A stretch of DNA of 64,000 nucleotides from Gambelia wislizenii (GCA_030847615.1 JAUMIR010000005.1:166746596-166810595); one strand, 5' to 3'; positions 35,018 through 45,190 are shown, numbered from the stretch's first letter. The notes: generated by a model not told the origin, from the sequence alone. Made by a program: numbers and translations.

Positions 35018-35272
35018 GGCTCCATTATCAGATGATGTCGTCCTCCAGCGTTCGGGGAGCATAGCGTGGCCGTCAGTAAGGTATCCCTTTTTATTGGCAC
35101 CTTGTCTCTGTCAATAGAAAAGAGAAGCCTTGCCCACAGCAGCGCTGTGCCCCCAGAACAGAAGAAGAATGCCGGCATCTGGTAAGGTCACCCTTTCTGT
35201 TCTTCTAGCAATCTTGTGACAGGGTTGGGAACACAGTTTTTTTGGTGTGTTCCCCCGTGTCTGATAATCTCC
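35018..35272. mobile_element. Short TIR element of the GGANWTTWTCAGA group
   Basis: TTATCAGATGATGTCG near the left end and TCTGATAATCTCC at 35260-35272 are inverted and match the ends of 29944-30539. At about 255 bp it looks like an internal deletion derivative. Flanks do not give a duplication. Confidence 0.5.
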
Positions 35273-35950
35273 TTTCTCACTATTTGTCTGTTTATTACTG
35301 CATCATATAATTTAGCATATCTGGAGGGTATGCTTGGGATGGCCTGTTTCCATACATACAATTCAGGAGGGACCCCAATTTTTCTTTTCATTGGATTTTC
35401 ACAGAATATGGAGGGTGCTTTTGGGATGGCCTTAATTAATTATAGATTATGAGGTGTACAATGAATTTCACTTTGGGAATGGGGGGTCTGGAGATAACCC
35501 TTCTCCCCCTCATTTTTGCAGAGTACTGTGAGTGATGGTTGATTGGTAGAGGACTGCTCTTTTAAGCGCAACTGAAACTGATGTGAGGAATATTTAAATA
35601 ACCCAAAAAATAGACAATCACCCCACAAAGCTGTTTAAATTGAAGTTCATTGATGATGGTCAAATGCATGTCCAGACAGGATGCCCCTCCCCCCCATTCA
35701 CAAAGAGAGTCCGACACAGTATAGATTGAAACATATTGGCAATAATGGCCACAATGTTATTGATGACATCTACAGTTGGTTGGCTTAAACACATGGGTTT
35801 GGATCCTGACATCGACCAACTTGCTTTCTGGTCGATTAATGTGTTGTCGGTCCAACTGCTGACAAGTACCACCTAGGAAGGGGAAAGAGTCTGGGCAGGC
35901 TCCTGAATGCCTGCCAACCACCTTGTTCTCCTCCTTCCACCACCATTATT
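35273..35950. other. No feature recognised
   Basis: Unassigned. The sequence left of 35954 differs from the leader seen beside LTR copies 1 and 5. Confidence 0.45.
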
Positions 35951-35953
35951 ATT

Positions 35954-37089
35954 TGGGGGGATTATTAGCTCAAATGGCTTGCCAGTGAGAGGAGGGTAAC
36001 TTTAGGGACCTTTTCACCTATCTATATCAGTGCTAACTGTAGAGGAGGCTCCAGCTGAGGTAAATTAAACTAATTTATTAGAAAAAATAGACTAACACAC
36101 AAGAATCTACACTCTTATGAACCATATGAGGCCATCAGAAGAGGAAACAGGAAGGATTGGAGATAGAGGTCTGGATAACAGGGAAATAATTACCTGTCTT
36201 GGGAGAAAAGAGGTCAATGTAGCAAAGAAACTCAGACTGATGCCTGTAAGTGGCACAGCAGAGCCCTGATCCTTGATGTGTCGAGAAAGAGAGTGGCCAG
36301 AGCTGTCTGCAACACACTTTGCTATAGTGCTGGCTGTAATATTTATAACTCATTTCATGCCTTGTGTTCTGGCTTCAACAATGGCTAGATGGCTCTTCCA
36401 AGGGAGAGACAAAAGAAAACAAAACTCGAATGATTGCTTTACTTGCTGGGAGACAGAAATTGATTGGTTTACAACAACCTTGAAAGGCTGGACAGGAGAG
36501 GGTATAGGAAAGATTTCCATAGGAATAGATTTGGGAATGGTCACTTAAGTGTTTGACTGAATCATTGCAGAGATGCCCAGGGCTGGAAGAAAGAATTAGC
36601 TCATGCCTCCTTAATAACTGTGTTTAATAAGGGTCTTCCACACAATCCTAATTTGGGCTTTAATTAATTAATTAATTAATTAATAATAAAATTATTTCTA
36701 TCCCGCCCCTCTGCAATGCAATCAGGGTGGCTTACAGCATAAAAATTCCATAATTACTTTAGTACCCTAAGCCACTCACCCCTTAAAACAATATTAAATT
36801 AAAAAGATTAAAAACATACAATAATTAAAAAGAGAAAAAGATGGAATAATTCAATGGCAGCTTAAGGGGAAAGACAGCCGAATCTTTGGGCCGGGATAGC
36901 TATTCGGGAAAAGCCAGCCGGAAAAGATCTGTCTTGACAGCTTTCCTGCCATTATATTTCTAAAACACCTCCCAGGTTATTGTGACTTCCAACTGACCTT
37001 TGGTTTGCCCCAGCCACCCTGACCCCAAAAAGTGTCCAATATTTCCCATCATGAGATACCATAGGGATAAGTTGTAAGGCATACTAACA
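35954..37089 (-). mobile_element. LTR of the five-copy family, copy 4 (solo, split by an L2-like insertion)
   Basis: On the minus strand it starts TGTTAGTATGCCTTACAAC and ends CTAATAATCCCCCCA. Without the insertion at about 36661-36945 it is roughly 850 bp. Past the CA end it diverges at once from the leader shared by copies 1 and 5, which both fixes the LTR boundary and suggests a solo LTR. It retains the site that is occupied by a TIR element in copy 5. Confidence 0.65.
36661..36945 (-). mobile_element. L2-like 3' end inserted in LTR copy 4
   Basis: Starts with a (TTAA)n tail, then on the minus strand shows TAAGCCACCCTGATTGCATT and GAGGGGCGGGATAG, the same terminus as 22503. The LTR reads through GGAAGCCCAAATTAGGATTG on one side and TTTTAGAAATATAATGGC on the other, which are adjacent in copy 5. 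GCTT flanks both sides. Confidence 0.65.
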
Positions 37090-37093
37090 CTGG

Positions 37094-37345
37094 TCCCAAG
37101 CTCTTTAAGTCTTATAAAGGTTAAAACCAGCAATTTGAACTGGACCTGAAAATTGATTGTAGCTAGGACAGATGATGAACTGCAAGCCAAAAATTGTTTA
37201 TTGTCCATAGCCATTTCTTTCCTAAGTCAATGTATCATCACTTTGCAAAGTATTATTTTAGTGTTCAAGTCACAATTCTGAATAAACTGAGGAAGATGTT
37301 TGCTTATATTACTGTGGCAGACACCAGTTGAGCTAAGAAACTGTC
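37094..37345 (-). repeat. Fragment of L2-like LINE
   Basis: CTTATAAAGGTTAAAACCAG and GAACTGGACCTGAAAATTGA resemble 33620-33690. Short; the remainder of the stretch is unassigned. Confidence 0.35.
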
Positions 37346-37348
37346 TAA

Positions 37349-37945
37349 GAAGATTTTCAAACAGGGCCAAATGCCCTGTTCCTGCCCCGTAAGCCCCCAT
37401 TCCTGCTGCAGAATAAAGGGAAAATGTTCAAACACTTACCTTTATTCTGTGGCAGGAACATCCTCCCTCTCCCCAAGCTGGCTGGCCATAAATCCAGCTG
37501 TTGTAAGGCTGTGTTTACAACCAGGAACTGAAATCCCGCTCGTTCTCATGAGAGAACAGGTGGGAGGGAAATTCAAAAACAACTCCCCCAACTGTCAAAA
37601 TACTACACCAAGCACAAAAACACACACAAAAAATAAAAGTAACCCAGGGAGGGGGGGAAGGGTGCCACTTACCTGGGTGTCCCATTCCTGCCCAGAAGTG
37701 TCCAGAAGGGACCTTGCTCCCACAGCTGTCATTGCGGGAGAGGAACAGGATACCTTTCAGACCACCTGTGATTTCAGAACCGGTGGCCCAAAAATGGTGT
37801 TTCCCTGTGATGAAAATATCCCAGGGGAAATGCAGAATGAGGATGGGGGAGACACAGAAAAGGGTTGACGTCTTCTGAAAAGAAGACTTTTTCCTGACCC
37901 TGTTCCATGTCTCCCATGGAATAAATACCCCATCTGAAAATCTCC
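37349..37945. mobile_element. TIR element with GGAGATTTTCAGA-like ends
   Basis: GAAGATTTTCA at the left and TCTGAAAATCTCC at 37933-37945 are inverted; flanks are TAA and TAC. Interior words AAGCACAAAAACACAC, AAGTAACCCAGGGAGG and TTCTCATGAGAGAA are shared with 38316-38921. The 165- and 150-codon frames on opposite strands (37371-37967) have no motif and are treated as chance. Confidence 0.6.
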
Positions 37946-38315
37946 TACCTGTCAAACCTGCCTCCATCCTGGAGGTATAGAGTATATTACTCTCTTACAA
38001 AGGGTAGATATCCCAAATAATTGACATGGAAAGGGGCAGTATTTAACCCTCCTCCCATATCTGAGGTTCTTGGTTCATCAAAATCATCATTCATTTTTTA
38101 CAGATACCTTGCAAGAGATGCTGAGTAGGAACTTCCCCATATTAAAACAAAAATGAAACACACAACTATTTTCTGTTGAATACTGTTGGTATGCCCTATT
38201 ATTCCCATCCCCAAGTATCTGATAATTACAAACACTGGTCATTTTGGGGGATCAGGTTGGCTGGGACAAACCAAAAAGGTCAGTTGGAGGTCACAATGAC
38301 CTGGGGTGTGTCTTA

Positions 38316-38921
38316 GGAAATGATCAGATGGGGACAAAAAAAAAAGGTCCCCTTTTCACTATCTCCTCTCCGCCCCCCCTCCCAGCATACAAACAAAAAT
38401 GTTTCATACCTACATTTTTTGCATCTGTCCACCCTGCTTGGCAGCCCAGGAGTAAATGAAGCACAAACAGAGTACCATTCACTTCCTGGTTTGAGTTCCT
38501 GGTCATTCTCATGAGAGAATGAGCGTGTGGGAAATTCAAAAATAAAAAGTAAAAGAAAGATCAAAAAGTGACAGCAAGCAAAAAAACACAGTTAAAAAAT
38601 ACAAGTAACCCAGGGAGTGGGGGAAAGGGTGTCACTTACCTGGATGTCCCGATCTCAACCAGAAGTGTTTGGCATGGACCTCTCACTATGGCTGGCATCG
38701 CGCCAGCATAACGGGGCACCTTTTCACTCACCCATCGTTCTATGATAGGAACAGTATGGGAGATCTATTCACAGCTTGAGCTGTGAATAAGAAGAAACTA
38801 GGGCAGCATGGAACCAGGACAGGGGCATAATGGGATGAGGATGACAACATCCAAAAAGTAAGCTCTTTGACTATCTCCTGTCATCCCTGTAATTGATTAA
38901 TTTAGTCTTCTGATAATCTCC
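38316..38921. mobile_element. TIR element with TTA duplication, inserted in LTR copy 5
   Basis: Ends GGAAATGATCAGA and TCTGATAATCTCC are inverted; an exact TTA flanks both sides (38313-38315, 38922-38924). The paralogous LTR at 35954-37089 reads straight through this site with a single TTA, so insertion and duplication are both confirmed within the window. 606 bp, no transposase. The 3-bp TWA site points to PIF/Harbinger. Confidence 0.8.
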
Positions 38922-39499
38922 TTAGAAATATTTTGGCGAGGAAGCCCATATTAGGATTGTGCAGAAGCTCCTTAGTAAACACAGTCACTAAGAAGGAATG
39001 TGCTAATCCTTTCTTCCAGTATTGGGTACCTCGGCAATTATTCATTCAATCAAATAATTAAGTGACCACTTCCAAATCTATTCCTCCTGTTCAGCCTTGT
39101 GAGGTTGTTGTAAACCCATCAATTCCTATTTCCCTGCTATTAATGCAATCAGTTGAGTTTTGGTTTTCTTTGTCTATCCAGGCTTTGTCCTAACTAGAGT
39201 ACCCTTCAGGATATGAAATAGGGCATAAACATTAGTCCCCTGATGATAGAAAGGTGTGCCATGGTGGATGAACCCTGACACTCTCTTTCTCTGCACGCCC
39301 CTGGATTGGAACCTCCTATGCCACCCTTAGACACTTGTATGAGTATCTTTGCTGTGCAAAATTCTTCTCTTCAAGACCGGTAACTATCATCCCATATCCT
39401 CAAATCTCTCTCTCTATCCAAACTTTTTGCCTTACTCCTCAATAGCCTTGTATAATTCTTAGGAACTTATGTTGCATGTGTAAGTTCACTTTGTGTCAT

Positions 39500-39520
39500 T
39501 TCCAATAAAAATACTTTATT
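39500..39520 (+). terminator. Poly(A) signal of LTR copy 5
   Basis: AATAAA within CCAATAAAAATACTTTA. The same motif and spacing occur on the minus strand of copy 1. Confidence 0.5.
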
Positions 39521-39749
39521 TCACTTGAAACTGGAGTGCTCTCTACAGTTAGTAGTGGTATACATACGTGAAAAGATCCCAAAGTGATCCACCTTTTTCA
39601 CGCTTCTGTTTGTGCTAATAATTCCCCCATATAGATTTTGGCATCACAGGTGGGTCTCTAAAGCAACCCCCCCCACACACTTCTTTGTGTAACAATACTT
39701 TAGTTTTCACTACTGAATCAATCTTTTGAAAGCCAAGTACAATCCAAAA

Positions 39750-39907
39750 AAATGGCATACTCATTTGATAGAGGCATATGAGAGGGCCTTCTCTGGGAAT
39801 GCTGCTGAGCTGTGGAATTTCCTTCTGTGGTGTACTAGGTTCATCTCCTTTCCATTGCCCTTTGCTGGAAAAGACATCAGGCAAGGTTTTGGCTATGAAC
39901 CATTCAC
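39750..39907 (+). mobile_element. L2-like LINE, part 1 (left of the Penelope insertion)
   Basis: Encodes RAFSGNAAELWNFLLW, aligning with the KAFSMAAPRLWNSFPW end of the L2 at 18265-19675, followed by GKDIRQGFGYEPFT. It breaks off at the 14-bp duplication TATGAACCATTCAC (39894-39907) and resumes at 41832. Confidence 0.6.
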
Positions 39908-40111
39908 CTAACACCAAATGGGAGAAATGTATTAAATATAGTTATTTTCTGAATGGTCACAATTGCAACAACTTCAATACCAAGCTATACTATAAACCAA
40001 GTGATCAAGTACTGAACTATAAATCAGGTGCTAATTATTATACAATGACCATGTGTCACAAACATACATAGATTAAGTCACAATCACATATGGTAATGTT
40101 TTTCTCTTTTT

Positions 40112-40335
40112 GTCAGGATTTCTTGATAAAGATTTTAAAATCATATGTTCCTCATAAGACATATTGAACCATGGTCTGTTCAGTGTTTTCTCCAATTCAA
40201 AATCATTTGATTTCCACATTTGAAGATTTGGTACTTAAGGATATAATTAAAATGGAGAAAACACTCAACAGACCATGGTTCAATATGTCTTATGAGGAAC
40301 ATATGATTTTAAAATCTTTATCAAGAAATCCTGAC
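40112..40335. repeat. 82-bp inverted repeat with 60-bp spacer
   Basis: Arms 40112-40193 and 40254-40335 differ at a single base, which shows recent origin or conversion. The right arm encodes RPWFNMSYEEHMILKSLSRN in the sense direction. Confidence 0.9.
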
Positions 40336-41778
40336 ATTGTCATTAAACCAGCTGACAAAGGTGGAGCCATAGTCCTTTTAAATAAAATTGACTATGGGTG
40401 CGGCTATACGATCATAAAAAAATCTGTTTGTGGGGCAAAAAATACGAACAGCCTGTCGTTCGTATGCATACGAACCGGCTATACGATTTTTAACCCCCCT
40501 AAACTCTGTATGACTCCCTCTTCCTGAAGCTGGCTGAAGCGAACAAGCCAAGTGGCGGTTTTAAATCTCCTGACGCTTTTTTTTTTTAAGGTTCCAGCTT
40601 TGCAGACAGTCGGTTTTCCGTATTTACAATATAAAATAAAAATAAATAAACATATAAATTTATGGACTTACCGGACTCTCGCTAGCCGGGAATCCAACAT
40701 GGCGGGCTCTCCCAATTCCCCTCCATGCTAGCCCCGCCCCCTCTACTCAGCCAGCCAATCAGATTACCCTGCCTGTTCGTATGTGTGCGAATGGACCGTA
40801 CACACGCGTCAGCCATCTGAACGGCGTACGGATGTCTCTTCGTGATCCGTTTTCCCTCCCGAATGCCGCATGTGCATATTTCAGGGTGGAAAATCACCAC
40901 CACCCTTTTGCATTCGTGTGCATCTGAATGGCCGTTTGTACCGAAGCACGAATTTCCACACGCCATACGTATTATTTAAATCGTGTAGACGGGACCTATA
41001 TTAAGGAGGTACAACAACAACTGGAAGATCTGACTAGTTACAGGAAACTGACACATGACTCAACCAATTCCATTTCATTTCTCATTAAAGTCATGATTAA
41101 TGAAGCTATAGCATTAGGATATGTGGACTCCACTATGGGCAAATATATGATACAAGAATACCCACGAGTCCCTATATTCTACATCTTACCTAAAATTCAC
41201 AAAAAAAATCCTTTCCACCCCCAGGTAGACCAATTGTATCAGGCTCTGGGTCTATACTGGAACCTCTCTCTCAATTTTTAGATAAACATTTGGCTCCTTA
41301 TGTTATTCAATCACAATCATATATAAAAGATACTGCAGATTTTATACAAAAAATAGAACACCAATATGTAGATTCCACAGCATGTTTGATAACAATGGAT
41401 GTTAATGCACTCTATACATCCATTCCTCATGATGGTGCACGAGAGGTGATAGAAATATATTTGGAATCCAGACAACAGAAATTACCTCCCACTCATTTTC
41501 TTTTAGATGTACTGGACATAATATTGGAGAAAAATTATTTCAGATTTCAAGATCAATTTTATCTACAGATTAAGGGGGTTGCGATGGGTAGTCCTGTGGC
41601 CCCAGTATCACTAATTTGTATATGGCAAATTTGGAACACACATGCATTTTAAATTCTAATGTAAATCCTTATAAAGATCAAATCCAATATTATGCCCAGT
41701 ACACTGACGATATTTTCATAATTTTCAAAAATGAGACATTGGTCAAGGATTTCTTTAACTATTTAACTATATTTAATA
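40194..41778 (+). pseudogene. Penelope-like reverse transcriptase, broken
   Basis: Read around the 601-bp insertion, the plus strand encodes a Penelope-type reverse transcriptase: the N-terminal IKPADKGGAIVLL stretch, IKEVQQQLEDL, FYILPKIHK (the PKIHK-type motif), ITMDVNALYTSIPH (motif A, catalytic Asp), GVAMGSPVAP (motif B) and YTDDIF (motif C). Frameshifts near 41225-41290 and 41615-41640 break it. After KDFFNYL the sequence jumps to the 3' end, so the linker and GIY-YIG endonuclease are deleted. No function is expected. Confidence 0.8.
40396..40996. mobile_element. 601-bp TIR element nested in the Penelope element
   Basis: The ends GGGTGCGGCTATACGAT and the complement of ATCGTGTAGACGGGACC agree at 12 of 17 positions, and TAT flanks both sides (40393-40395, 40997-40999). 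Excising it with one TAT restores the Penelope reading NKIDY-IKEVQQQ in frame, which proves the boundaries. It is CpG-rich compared with its host and carries CGGCTATACGAT twice on the left. No transposase. A 3-bp duplication suggests PIF/Harbinger. Confidence 0.8.
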
Positions 41779-41845
41779 CAGTTCTCCCAGTTGGTGTTAG
41801 GTTGGTCGTGAGGACCCTACAGGAGTGGTGTTATGAACCATTCAC

Positions 41846-42061
41846 GGCAGAAAAGACGGTGCTCTGCTTTTACCTACACCATTATCTTTTAAATGTTTTG
41901 AATTGGGTTAACTTATTGTTGTTTATAACAAGATAGTTTAATGTTCTTAACTTTAAAAAAAAAATGATTATGCTTGATTTTGGCTATTTTTTGTTTAACC
42001 TAAATTGTGAACTGCCTTGAGTGTCCTGTCAGGAGAGAGGCAAGAAGTTAGTTGGTTTAGT
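41846..42061 (+). mobile_element. L2-like LINE, part 2 and 3' end
   Basis: Continues part 1 after the duplication and ends with GAACTGCCTTGAGTGTCC and an AGGAGAGAGGCAAGAAG stretch, an L2-like terminus without a clear simple-repeat tail. Confidence 0.5.
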
Positions 42062-43440
42062 AGATTTTCAATTTCCCCCCATGAAAAGTTCACGATCATT
42101 TGCTTCTAAAACTTTGCTCAAGAGAGTTCTATTAAAAAGCAACTCAAGCACTATATTTTGAAAATCCCCATTTCCTAAAAACTATGTTTTTATATTTTAA
42201 AAATAACATATTTAAGACTATTATTTATTTTAGGTGTGTATGTGTGTGTTTAAAAAACCTGCTGTCTACTGTCTATTACTGGTTTTACTACTGCCTCTGT
42301 AGACCTCTTTTTTGCATGTTTATACCTGTCCCATGCAGGATACAATTAATATTAATTTTCTGTGTTGCAATTATGCTACCCATGATCTAGTTTTGATTTT
42401 TTTCCTTGCCATTGAATCTCAGGTGTCACGATCCCTGTCCATTCCATTATCCAAACTTGTAACCACCATCTCATCTTTCCGTTCCTTTGTTTTGTTTTGT
42501 TTTGTTTTCTTTTCTTTCTTTTTTTATGATCAGGGTGGCAACTGCACAAACTATGAGGAGGCCAAACTTTCAAACATGGCCTGTGGCCAGAAAACTTCAT
42601 CCCTGAGGCTATTATAATCCCTTTAGGCCGATACAGGACAAAAAGAAGATTCAGTCAAGATGCACTTTACCTAGTTAACCAGCAGCTTTTATGTACCGCA
42701 ATTTGAGATTCATTGTACATAAAATGCAATGCTGCATTTGGCAAAGGTGGGGGAGTTGATTGAATGATTGATGGATCCTGGGTAAAATAAGTAGGGCAAG
42801 ATGACTCTGGGGATTCTTGCAAGTATATAAAACTTTAGATTCCTGTGATGGAACTATAAAACATTAAAACTGAAGAGTGTGGGTAGAGATGAAAGGAACC
42901 CACATTTAGAATTCACAGAATACACTAACTTGGTGGAAATAGTCTAAAATTACCCGGTTGGCTTAATGAACTTGGGTGGTACAGTGGTGGCTTCCATTTC
43001 TAAGGGAAACATTTTTTTAATCCTTCATTCACAAGAATATGGAACATATCATCAAATTCCACAATTAAAAAAGGCTGAAAGGTATCTCACCTTTCTTCTT
43101 CTGCCTTGACATTCTGAAATCAGGTCTCTTGTCTGTTTAGAAAGGGGCAGGAGAATGTGCGGACCCCAAGATGTTGTTGGAGGGAAATTCCCACAATCTC
43201 TCGCTATTGGCTATTCTGTCTTGGAGTGATGGGTATATGACCCAACATCTGGAGAGCTACATATCCTCCATATTCAGCTTACAGCTCTATTAACAAGAAC
43301 AGTTTATCAGTTGAATAGAGTATTAGAGCTCTAATTTCAAGGGTGTTTATATATAAGAAGCCTGGATATTTTATTTGAATGTGACAGAACTATTTTTCCA
43401 TGTTTGAAGAAAAAATGTTTTCCCCAGTATATCTATGGAA
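42062..43440. other. No gene recognised
   Basis: Unassigned; (TTTTG)n at about 42487-42508. 43160-43275 has degraded words of the hAT-type miniature (GATGTTGTTGGAGGG and CCAACATCTGGAGAGC). Confidence 0.45.
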
Positions 43441-43444
43441 GGGT

Positions 43445-43640
43445 ACCTAAGTACCTTGAAGGTGCTAAGCCAGGTCAATACTTGGATGGGAGACCACCAA
43501 GGAATACCAGTTGCTGTCGGGTATATCCCAGAGGAAGGAACTGGCAAAGCTACCTCTGAGTGTTCCTTGTCTAAGAAACCCTATGATATTCATGAAGTTG
43601 CCATAAGTAGATGGGTGACTTGAAGGCACATACACACACA
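43445..43640 (+). mobile_element. 5S-rRNA-headed SINE
   Basis: The head GGTGCTAAGCCAGG, then ATACTTGGATGGGAGACCAC and GGAATACCAG, is the internal promoter region of 5S rRNA with a deletion between A box and C box. The tail has AAACCCTATGATATTCATGA, GCCATAAGTAGATGGGTGAC, TTGAAGGCACA and a (CA)n end, the same tail as the tRNA-headed SINE at 23481-23714. It would be transcribed by RNA polymerase III if intact. Confidence 0.8.
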
Positions 43641-44360
43641 CATGACTTAATTGTGCTTACTTCTTACCTAACGTATATTCTACTGGGATTGGATAGGATA
43701 TGATTGGTGGAGAAATTTGAAGAGAAGATGAATTGCCTTACTTGGTCTCTTGACAGCAGTCTGAACACAATTTTATTCCCTATCTTTCCTTCCCAGTGTA
43801 ACTGTGATATTACTATTTCCCTCCCACTGCTGGTGTATGTTTTAACTCATATGAGGAACACCTCAGGGTATGAGGAGGACTTTGGGTCTTCCAGAATGTG
43901 AACTTCCCCTGAATACCCCTGTCCTGAATACTGTCCATGATACCCCACAACACCATCCCCTTCTTATTTTGCCTCTTTGGACAATGGAGATCCAGTTTTG
44001 GAGGTATAAATACTGCAGTGATTTTCAGAGAGATTGGGAGAGGGGGCATTTGAGGACAAAACTCTCCCTGTTTTAAAATGCCTCCTTGAATGAAAATGTT
44101 TTTGCCTGGCACCTAAACAATAGCAGTGTTGGCACAAGACTCTTTGGGACAGTTATTCCTTAACCTAGGCATCTCTGTTGAGAACACCATACTCATAGAT
44201 AATCAATGCACCTTTTATGAAATTGGTAATAAACAGGGTTTCAGAAAGGGAGGTTGAGACCTTCAAGCTATTGGGTCAAAAGGTATTTGGCATTTTAAAG
44301 CAGAGATGAGCCAACAACCCCAACCCAGCAGGCTATTTTCTCCCAAATTCTTCTATGTGA
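43641..44360. other. No feature recognised
   Basis: Unassigned; short frames on both strands around 43813-44112 lack motifs. Confidence 0.45.
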
Positions 44361-44533
44361 GGCCCTCTTCATACTTCAAATTATAGCACTATGATTCTAC
44401 TTTAAGTGACATGTTTGCATCCTATGGAGTCCTGATGTCTGTACATAGTTTGCTGAGGCACTAGACCTCCCTGGCTGAGAATTCTGAACACCCCTCACTA
44501 AACTACAAATCCCAGGATTCCATAGCAGTTCCA
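44361..44533. repeat. Palindromic miniature (AATCCTGGGATTTGTAGT type), degraded
   Basis: ATCCTATGGAGTCCTGATGT on one arm and ACTACAAATCCCAGGATTCC on the other; related to 4479-4692 and 51949-52156. Confidence 0.5.
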
Positions 44534-44549
44534 TCACATGTATAATACA

Positions 44550-45127
44550 TGGGTCTCTCTCTGGCTTTTCTTCACAAATGAAGATTCAGGGAGGACTCAT
44601 CCCGTGCTTTCTGTAAGTGCACTGATGACTAAAAAGGCCAATCCAAGACAAACAAGTCCACTTGCAGAAAGCACAACAGAAAGTCTCCTTGGGTGATGTT
44701 TCCAGGTTGTGATTCTTTCTGCGATGTTGTTCCTCTTCAAGACTTGTTCAGCGTGAGTTCTCAAATAAGGCTGCAGCATTGTGGATAGTGCATCTCCCTA
44801 CCTCCCGATGTGAGGCCAGGGCAGACCATTGTTGGTCATCAATTTGGCTGAGCCTGAGATGTTGTTTCAGGGAGTCCTTGTATTGCTTTTTTGGAGCACC
44901 CCTCTTACGCTGACCTGTGGTGAGTTCACTGTAAAGTACTGTTTTTGGGAGGCGATGGTCCTCCATCCTATAAACATGCCCTGCCCAGCACAACTGTGTT
45001 CTCAATATCATGGCCTCAATGCTGGTGATCCCTGCTTGCTCAAGGACAGCAACATTCGTCACATAGTCAGTCCAGTGTATATTTAGGATTGTGCATATAC
45101 AGCGCTGATGAAAGTGTTCAAGGAGTC
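44550..45127 (-). mobile_element. LINE with C-terminal zinc knuckle, copy 4
   Basis: Minus-strand copy ending in AAAAGCCAGAGAGAGACCC. AATACATG flanks both sides (44542-44549 and about 45133-45140), a probable target duplication. The longest surviving frame (44748-45062) keeps RKRGAPKKQYKDSLKQHL; stops break the rest. Confidence 0.7.
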
Positions 45128-45190
45128 TGGCAATACATGTGAATACTTGGTAATATATGTGATACCTAATACTTGGTAATACATGTGAAA
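45128..45190. repeat. Short tandem repeat (GGTAATACATGTGA type)
   Basis: Units containing GGCAATACATGTGAATACTT and GGTAATATATGTGATACCTA repeat about 2.5 times beside the LINE target site. Confidence 0.55.

Larger units (their letters stand above)
38184..39629 (+). mobile_element. LTR of the five-copy family, copy 5 (split by a TIR element)
   Basis: Starts TGTTGGTATGCC and ends CTAATAATTCCCCCA. Removing 38316-38921 and one TTA leaves 837 bp. A poly(A) signal AATAAAAATACTTTATTT lies at about 39505. Past the end the sequence TATAGATTTTGGCATCAC with GGTGGG matches copy 1, so leader is present. No internal gag or pol follows: the sequence soon gives way to an L2-like fragment at about 39750. Confidence 0.65.
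39908..41831. mobile_element. Penelope-like element, head-to-head inverted dimer
   Basis: The insertion lies between two exact copies of TATGAACCATTCAC (39894-39907, 41832-41845). Its left part is an inverted, internally deleted copy: 40112-40193 is inverted at 40254-40335 with one mismatch in 82, and the complement of 39908-39945 matches the 3' end at about 41764-41802 (AACTATATTTAATAC, then CTCCCA.TTGGTGTTAG). The right part is a plus-strand copy with reverse transcriptase remnants. Thus both 3' ends point outward, an arrangement known for Penelope-like elements. A 601-bp element interrupts the plus-strand copy at 40396. Confidence 0.75.

Noticed and set aside
37371..37967. 165- and 150-codon frames on opposite strands
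   Set aside because: They lie inside a non-autonomous TIR element and overlap each other; neither has transposase residues.
43445..43520. Functional 5S rRNA gene
   Set aside because: Only the internal promoter part is present, with a deletion, followed by a SINE tail.
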